Under the pieces are notes generated by a model that saw nothing but the letters and a program-made list of their open reading frames with translations, did no database searches and was not told the origin of the DNA. Source: Saccoglossus kowalevskii (Eukaryota; Hemichordata; Enteropneusta; Harrimaniidae). Taken from it: a stretch of 11,244 nucleotides of DNA. This document shows positions 7,561 to 11,244 of the stretch, piece by piece. A program made the position numbers and the translations under genes. How positions within the stretch are numbered: position 1 is the first letter of the stretch; each line of letters starts with the position of its first letter. Where the stretch lies: the NCBI RefSeq assembly GCF_000003605.2, contig NW_003123306.1, positions 1 through 11,244 of the forward strand. The letters are read 5' to 3'.

Positions 7561-7636
7561 GCAGAATATAACTTTGACAGGAAATAAAGATGGTTTTGGT
7601 GGATAACATTCAAATGAAAGCATTTAGCCACCTTAC

Positions 7637-7723
7637 CGCCCAGAAGGCGGAATCGAACCGCTCCGACGTTAATCGGCTACAGGTTTGAAGCCTGCACTCC
7701 AGACCACTGAGGCTCATCCGGGC
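7637..7723 (-). tRNA. tRNA-Sec: tRNA-Sec(UCA) copy 8, consensus sequence
   Basis: Identical in all 87 nt to copies 3 to 6, with anticodon TCA at 7686-7688, although it lies right of an S spacer and has the hybrid promoter variant. Its downstream flank is S-type and lacks a close T-run. A primary transcript would carry a trailer of about 75 nt, against about 28 nt for copies 3 to 6. The intact body suggests it remains under selection or has been recently converted. Confidence 0.95.
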
Positions 7724-7748
7724 GAGATAATTCAGTTCAATATGTACC

Positions 7749-7802
7749 TATATATATGTACGTTTCCACTGCACATGTTCAGAATACACAATGATTGTAA
7801 AG
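7749..7802 (-). promoter_or_regulatory. TATA box plus PSE-like block, copy 8
   Basis: TATATATAT at 7749-7757 and the conserved block at 7772-7802. Same hybrid variant as copies 2 and 10. Confidence 0.7.
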
Positions 7803-8897
7803 TTAATAATTATTAATCACGAAATGAATTTTAGCTGATAATATGTGACAATTAATTCACTGTTTATTTATAAATCGAACTTCGAAATTAAAACACACTA
7901 TTGGTCGAGATGTCAGACTTGATTTTAAAGTAATGTCAAAAATCAATTTCAATTTATGACAATGAAGCGTGTATCACGCACAATACACTGACGTAATCAT
8001 AAAACATGAACTGAATTTAATCTAATTTAGCAATGATATGCAGATTTCTATGTGTTTTCCCGTCAAGATAGACAATACAGTCGACATAGTATATTGGAGT
8101 TATCCATTTATTTAATAAAAAATGTGCTATTAAATGCCTACAAGGTGAAAATTTTAAAATGAACAAAGTTTCTGCGTGTTTGATTGAATAGTAATGATGT
8201 GAAGATGAACTTTTACTGTTTTCAAAAGATTCGGTATTACGACACAACTTATTTTCATCGTCGTAAACCAGTCTTAATTACGGCACTCTGCTTTAACGAT
8301 AATTGATAATTCGTTTGGTCATTTCCGAGGGCGGGAATAAATCTTGGTTTATGATCTGCATATTTTAGTTGATAGGCAAGAGAACAAAAACAGGAAAAAC
8401 TCACGCCGTCACATAATATTTTGAGATGCCATCGTCAAATTCATGGGGCGGTGGTGATGTAACCCTCCTGTTGTCGATGGTGATGGTGAATCAAATTGTC
8501 GAAATACAATGTGAATCTGATATTTTTTAATTCACAAATAGATGTTGAGGAGAGACCAGCCATTCACTGGTTTTAATTAGTCATCTAACCAGTTTAGATG
8601 CCGTGAACGTAAATTCCACCATGTAACATTGGACCTTTCTGGTGTCTGACTGTTTCAAGTTCCAACCCCCGAATTGTAGACTAATTTTACACAAGTGACG
8701 AGGTTGAAATATGCAGTACAGAGCTGTCACTTGAGGGCGCGACAACAGCCTATGCATTTGCGTAAGTATAGTTGTTCATACGATATAAAGTGCATAGAAA
8801 AAACACAGTCACACTGTCTGTTCAGTGCGTGATTATTGATTATTGAGACCAAGCAGAAAATAAACTCTACTGGAAACAAAGATGGATTTAGTCGATG

Positions 8898-8901
8898 AAA
8901 A
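8898..8901 (-). terminator. Pol III T4 terminator, copy 9
   Basis: T4 on the minus strand, 28 nt beyond the tRNA 3' end. Confidence 0.45.
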
Positions 8902-8929
8902 TATCACTGAAAGCATTATGTCATCTTAC

Positions 8930-9016
8930 CGCCCAGAAGGCGGAATCGAACCGCTCCGACGTTAATCGGCTACAGGTTTGAAGCCTACACTCCAGATCAC
9001 TGAGGCTCATCCGGGC
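8930..9016 (-). tRNA. tRNA-Sec: tRNA-Sec(UCA) copy 9, D-loop and anticodon-stem mutant
   Basis: An 87-nt tRNA-Sec with anticodon TCA at 8979-8981 and two changes from consensus. The one at 8987 is the C to T anticodon-stem wobble shared with copy 7. The other, at 8997, changes D-loop TGGT to TGAT and replaces the second of the two conserved guanines (G19). G19 pairs with C56 of the T loop in the tRNA elbow, so this copy probably folds less well and may be decaying. Acceptor, variable and T arms are intact, as is the TATA tract. Confidence 0.9.
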
Positions 9017-9041
9017 GAGATAATTCAGTTCAATATGTACC

Positions 9042-9095
9042 TATATATATGTACGTTTCCATTTCACATGTTCAGTATACACAATGATTGTAAAG
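9042..9095 (-). promoter_or_regulatory. TATA box plus PSE-like block, copy 9
   Basis: TATATATAT at 9042-9050 and the conserved block at 9065-9095. S-type variant with the cagtatac change, as for copy 7. Confidence 0.68.
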
Positions 9096-9296
9096 TAAAT
9101 TTAATTTAGTAACGATATGCATCTTTCTAAATGTTCAATTAAGGCAATTAATATATTGAAGACATGTATAAATGACTATCTCTAACTAGAATCTTATTTT
9201 AATTACATTAATTTACTTTTACGTAATTTTAAAATCATGTATTGGCGATTCTTTCAGTGTTACACAGAGGTGCCGCATATGAGCGCTACTTCATAC

Positions 9297-9304
9297 ATTT
9301 GCAT
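9297..9304 (-). promoter_or_regulatory. Octamer motif, candidate distal element for copy 9
   Basis: Perfect ATTTGCAT on plus, starting 281 bp upstream of the copy 9 tRNA start. Third instance at the same spacing. Confidence 0.35.
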
Positions 9305-9366
9305 AGAGACCAGAGAAAAACGCCAGACTCTAAGTTTATTCAGTTTGTAAATATTGATGATTTGAT

Positions 9367-9371
9367 AAAAA
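9367..9371 (-). terminator. Pol III T5 terminator, distal, copy 10
   Basis: First T-run of four or more, 76 nt past the tRNA 3' end, the same arrangement as copy 8. Confidence 0.45.
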
Positions 9372-9447
9372 GCAGAATATAACTTTGACAGGAAATAAAG
9401 ATGGTTTTGGTGGATAACATTCAAATGAAAGCATTTAGCCACCTTAC

Positions 9448-9534
9448 CGCCCAGAAGGCGGAATCGAACCGCTCCGACGTTAATCGGCTACAGGTTTGAA
9501 GCCTGCACTCCAGACCACTGAGGTTCATCCGGGC
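9448..9534 (-). tRNA. tRNA-Sec: tRNA-Sec(UCA) copy 10, linker variant
   Basis: An 87-nt tRNA-Sec with anticodon TCA at 9497-9499. Its single difference from consensus is aggttcat for aggctcat, a G to A in the two-base linker between acceptor and D stem (GATGAACC). The linker is variable among animal tRNA-Sec genes, so the change looks mild. It may also be the ancestral form of the change seen in copy 2, which has the same A. The upstream L unit is broken by an inserted element from 9931 on, about 400 bp upstream, leaving TATA, PSE-like block and TGACGTAA in place. Confidence 0.93.
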
Positions 9535-9559
9535 GAGATAATTCAGTTCAATATGTACC

Positions 9560-9613
9560 TATATATATGTACGTTTCCACTGCACATGTTCAGAATACAC
9601 AATGATTGTAAAT
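9560..9613 (-). promoter_or_regulatory. TATA box plus PSE-like block, copy 10
   Basis: TATATATAT at 9560-9568 and the conserved block at 9583-9613. Hybrid variant as in copies 2 and 8, with a private G to T at 9613 (gtaaatttaat). Confidence 0.68.
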
Positions 9614-9934
9614 TTAATAATTATTAATCACGAAATGAATTTTAGCTGATAATATGTGACAATTAATTCACTGTTTATTTATAAATCGAATTTCGAAATT
9701 AAAACACACTATTGGTCGAGATGTCAGACTTGATTTTAAAGTAATGTCAAAAATCAATTATAATTTATGACAATGAAGCGTGTATCACGCACAATACACT
9801 GACGTAATCATAAAACATGAACTGAATTTAATCTAATTTAGCAATAATATGCAGATTTCTATGTGTTTTCCCGTCAAGATAGACAATACAGTCGACATAG
9901 TATATTGGAGTTATCCATTTATTTAATAAACAAG

Positions 9935-9948
9935 CAGCCTGTCGGCTG
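9935..9948. other. Left-end hairpin of the inserted element
   Basis: CAGCC and GGCTG form a 5-bp stem around loop TGTC, four bases inside the left boundary. Confidence 0.5.
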
Positions 9949-9951
9949 AGA

Positions 9952-9963
9952 TAGCTCCGCTGT
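9952..9963. repeat. Subterminal inverted repeat, left arm
   Basis: The 12-mer tagctccgctgt is the exact reverse complement of acagcggagcta at 10769-10780, next to the right end of the element. Confidence 0.7.
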
Positions 9964-9991
9964 TAGCAATGTACATTGCAATTAAAAAACA

Positions 9992-10690
9992 GAAGATATC
10001 ATTAGAAAATGAACAATATGTATAGTATCAAAGGAACAGGTTTTCAACAAGAAGTCGAAAATATCACTTTTTACCAAAAATGACAAAAATATTCACCAAA
10101 ATTAGAGAATTGAAGATATCATTACAAAATGAACAAATCTGAGAGAGGTCCACATGTAGTAGTACCCATATATGTAATATCAAAGCAATTGGACTTGCGG
10201 TTTTTAACAAGAAGTCGAAAATATCACTTTTTACCAAAAATGACAAAAATATTCACCAAAATTAGAGAATTGAAGATATCATTACAAAATGAACAAATCT
10301 GAGAGAGGTCCACATGTATTAGTACCTATATATGTAATACCAAAGCAATTGGACTTGCGGTTTTTAACAAGAAGTCGAAAATATCACTTTTTACCTAAAA
10401 TGATAAAAATATTCACCAAAATCAGAGTATTAAAGATATCATTACAACATGAACAAATCTGAGAGAGGTCCACATGTAGTACATATATATGTAATATCAA
10501 AGCAATTGGACTTGCAGTTTTTAACAAGAAGTTGAACATATCACTTTTTACCAAAAATGACAAAAATATTCTCCAAAATTAGAGAATTGAAGATATCATC
10601 ATGAAATGAATAAATCTGAGAGAGGTCTACCCAAGGTACATATACACCAAGTATCAAAGCATTCAGGCTTGTAGTTTTCAAGAAGGAGTC
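9992..10690. repeat. Core tandem repeats of about 160 bp
   Basis: Units start at the gaagatatcatta motif at 9992, 10112, 10272, 10432 and 10589, giving lengths of 120, 160, 160, 157 and about 102 (partial). The motif gaagtcgaaaatatcac recurs at 10051, 10211, 10371 and, altered, at 10528 and 10685. The two central units are almost identical while the outer ones are diverged or shortened, the usual pattern of array growth from the middle. The length is like that of bivalve BIV160-type satellite, but the sequence match is untested. Minus-strand frames at 10064-10246 and 10541-10738 are repeat shadows. Confidence 0.85.
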
Positions 10691-10709
10691 GAAAAAGTAA
10701 AACATTGAC

Positions 10710-10732
10710 ACGGACGACGGACGACGACGGAC
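10710..10732. repeat. ACGG/ACG microsatellite
   Basis: Imperfect run of acgg and acg units directly after the core repeats. An ACGG-type microsatellite next to about 160-bp repeats is a trait I recall from bivalve Pearl-like elements. Confidence 0.7.
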
Positions 10733-10748
10733 AATCACTCATATGATA

Positions 10749-10779
10749 AGCTCCGCTCGACAAAGTCGACAGCGGAGCT
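10749..10779. other. Right-end hairpin of the inserted element
   Basis: A 9-bp outer stem AGCTCCGCT/AGCGGAGCT (10749-10757 with 10771-10779) continues into CGAC/GTCG around loop AAA, with a two-base bulge. It ends two bases from the element boundary. Terminal hairpins of this kind mark the 3' ends of Helitron-type elements, although no CTRR end is evident here. Confidence 0.65.
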
Positions 10780-10780
10780 A
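10769..10780. repeat. Subterminal inverted repeat, right arm
   Basis: acagcggagcta pairs with the left 12-mer at 9952-9963 and also supplies the 3' arm of the terminal hairpin. It could therefore pair either locally or across the element. Confidence 0.7.
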
Positions 10781-11244
10781 CAAATGTGCTATTAAATGCC
10801 TACAAGATGAAAATTTTAAAATGAACAAAGTTTCTGCGTGTTTGATTCAATAGTTATGATGTGAAGATGATCAGAACTTTTACTGTTTTCAAAAGATTCG
10901 GTATTACGACACAACTTATTTTCATCGTCGTAAACCACAGTCTTATTTACGGCACTCTGCTTTAACGACAACCTATAATTTCGTTTCGTCATTTCCGAAG
11001 CGGGATATTTTGAGATGCCATCGTCAAATTCAGGGGCGGTGGTGATGTAACCCTCCTGTTGTCGATGGTGATGGTGAATCAAATTGTCGAAATACAATGT
11101 GAATCTGATGTTTTTGAATTCACAAATAGATGTTGAGGAGAGACCAGCCATTCACTGGTTTAAATTAGTCATCTAAGCAGTTTAGATGCCGTGAACGTAA
11201 ATTACACCATGTAACATTGGACCTTTCTGGTGTCTGACTGTTTC

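Larger units (their letters stand above)
7206..7636. repeat. S spacer 2
   Basis: Almost identical to S spacer 3 (9017-9447) and less similar to S spacer 1. It shares with spacer 3 cagtatacac in the promoter, gattctttcag, ctaagtttattc and aacattcaaatgaaag. It includes the copy 7 promoter on the left. The 60-codon minus-strand open frame at 7449-7631 is a repeat shadow. Confidence 0.85.
7724..8929. repeat. L spacer 6
   Basis: L spacer with several private changes. The ctagtat stretch upstream of the tRNA is shortened near 7945-7955. There is an extra G in gagggcggg near 8330, ttggtttatg near 8344, gataggcaag near 8370, and gatatttttt near 8520. TGACGTAA is at 7989-7996 and the 76-codon shadow frame at 8017-8247. 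It is more diverged than L2 to L4, as expected outside the homogenised block. Confidence 0.85.
9017..9447. repeat. S spacer 3
   Basis: Near-copy of S spacer 2, differing at few bases, for example aaagtaaattt for aaagttaattt near 9096. The close match, together with the shared tRNA change in copies 7 and 9, implies a recent duplication of an S-containing segment. The 60-codon minus-strand frame at 9260-9442 is a shadow. Confidence 0.85.
9931..10781. mobile_element. Non-autonomous Helentron/Pearl-like element with about 160-bp core repeats
   Basis: An 851-bp segment absent from all other L units, bounded by taataaa on the left and aaatgtgc on the right. The intact site has six A's, so three remain on each side and no target-site duplication is evident. 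Contents in order: a short hairpin (9935-9948), tagctccgctgt (9952-9963), about 4.4 tandem repeats of about 160 bp, an ACGG/ACG microsatellite, and a strong terminal hairpin whose arm is the inverse of 9952-9963. It has no transposase or helicase frame. This plan matches what I recall of bivalve Pearl/CvA-type elements and Helentron-derived HINEs, which insert between two T's (A-A on the other strand). A MITE is the alternative. Confidence 0.75.
1..11244 (-). repeat. Tandem array of tRNA-Sec repeat units
   Basis: The whole window is one tandem array in which every unit carries a minus-strand tRNA-Sec gene. Distances between successive tRNA left ends are 518, 1301, 1299, 1299, 1299, 1292, 518, 1293 and 518 bp, so there are two discrete unit sizes, S and L. 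All copies share one orientation, so the array grew by head-to-tail duplication, not by scattered retroposition. No tRNA copy has a poly-A tail or an encoded CCA. The array runs off both window edges, so the true copy number is unknown and at least ten. Confidence 0.95.
9535..11244. repeat. L spacer 7, partial, interrupted by an insertion and an 80-bp deletion
   Basis: L sequence runs from 9535 to 9930, is interrupted by a mobile element to 10781, and resumes at 10782 exactly where it left off in the intact A6 run. The resumed part is the most diverged L copy. It has gatgatcagaac near 10866, ccacagtcttatttac near 10936, and cgacaacctataatttc near 10967. An 80-bp deletion falls at about 11005, where gcggga joins tattttgag; it corresponds to 3934-4013 of L3. 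The deletion lengthens a minus-strand open frame to 10816-11151 (111 codons), which I read as accidental. TGACGTAA is at 9800-9807. Confidence 0.85.

Noticed and set aside
10064-10738. Short minus-strand open frames inside the inserted element
   Set aside because: They follow the 160-bp repeat period and are shadows of the tandem repeat, with no transposase or helicase motifs.
10816-11151. A 111-codon minus-strand open frame in the last L unit
   Set aside because: It exists only because an 80-bp deletion joins two short frames in the most decayed unit. Other L units lack it, and nothing in it resembles a known protein.
1-11244. CRISPR-like or bacterial repeat array
   Set aside because: The repeats are over 500 bp with eukaryotic tRNA-Sec genes. 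There are no short direct repeats with unique spacers and no bacterial-type genes.

Overview
The window looks like a eukaryotic, probably molluscan (bivalve-like) nuclear locus with no convincing protein-coding gene. It is AT-rich. Its only recognisable genes are ten tandem copies of a selenocysteine tRNA gene (anticodon UCA), all on the minus strand. Each copy keeps animal tRNA-Sec hallmarks: a 9-bp acceptor stem, a 4-bp T stem, a long variable arm, loop CTTCAAA and no encoded CCA. The bivalve assignment rests on the inserted element near the right end, whose architecture (about 160-bp core repeats, an ACGG-type microsatellite, a terminal GCTCCGCT hairpin) resembles Pearl/Helentron-like non-autonomous elements known from bivalves. 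That assignment is from memory and was not searched.

Layout: positions 1-110 are the tail of a long unit. The tRNA copies then lie at 111, 629, 1930, 3229, 4528, 5827, 7119, 7637, 8930 and 9448 (left ends). They are separated by two kinds of unit: a short unit S of exactly 518 bp and a long unit L of 1292-1301 bp. The order is S-L-L-L-L-L-S-L-S-L. S and L share sequence at both ends and look like divergent derivatives of one ancestor. The four L units from 1930 to 7118 share a promoter variant and differ by only a few bases, which points to recent amplification or homogenisation.

Every copy has a TATA tract at -26 to -34 and a conserved block at about -49 to -79. This is the layout of the external (type 3-like) Pol III promoter known for animal tRNA-Sec genes. 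Candidate distal elements differ by unit: a perfect octamer ATTTGCAT at about -281 in S, and a TGACGTAA site at about -265 to -275 in L. T-run terminators lie about 28 nt downstream of most copies but further away for copies 1, 8 and 10.

Five copies (3, 4, 5, 6, 8) are identical in the tRNA body. Copies 7 and 10 carry single mild changes. Copies 1, 2 and 9 carry changes at positions that matter for tRNA folding and are probably decaying. The last L unit is interrupted by an 851-bp element (9931-10781) inserted in an A-run without a clear target-site duplication, and it also carries an 80-bp deletion.

The main point of interest is the array itself: most animals carry one or very few functional tRNA-Sec genes. 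A dosage role in a selenoprotein-rich mollusc is an attractive but untested reading.
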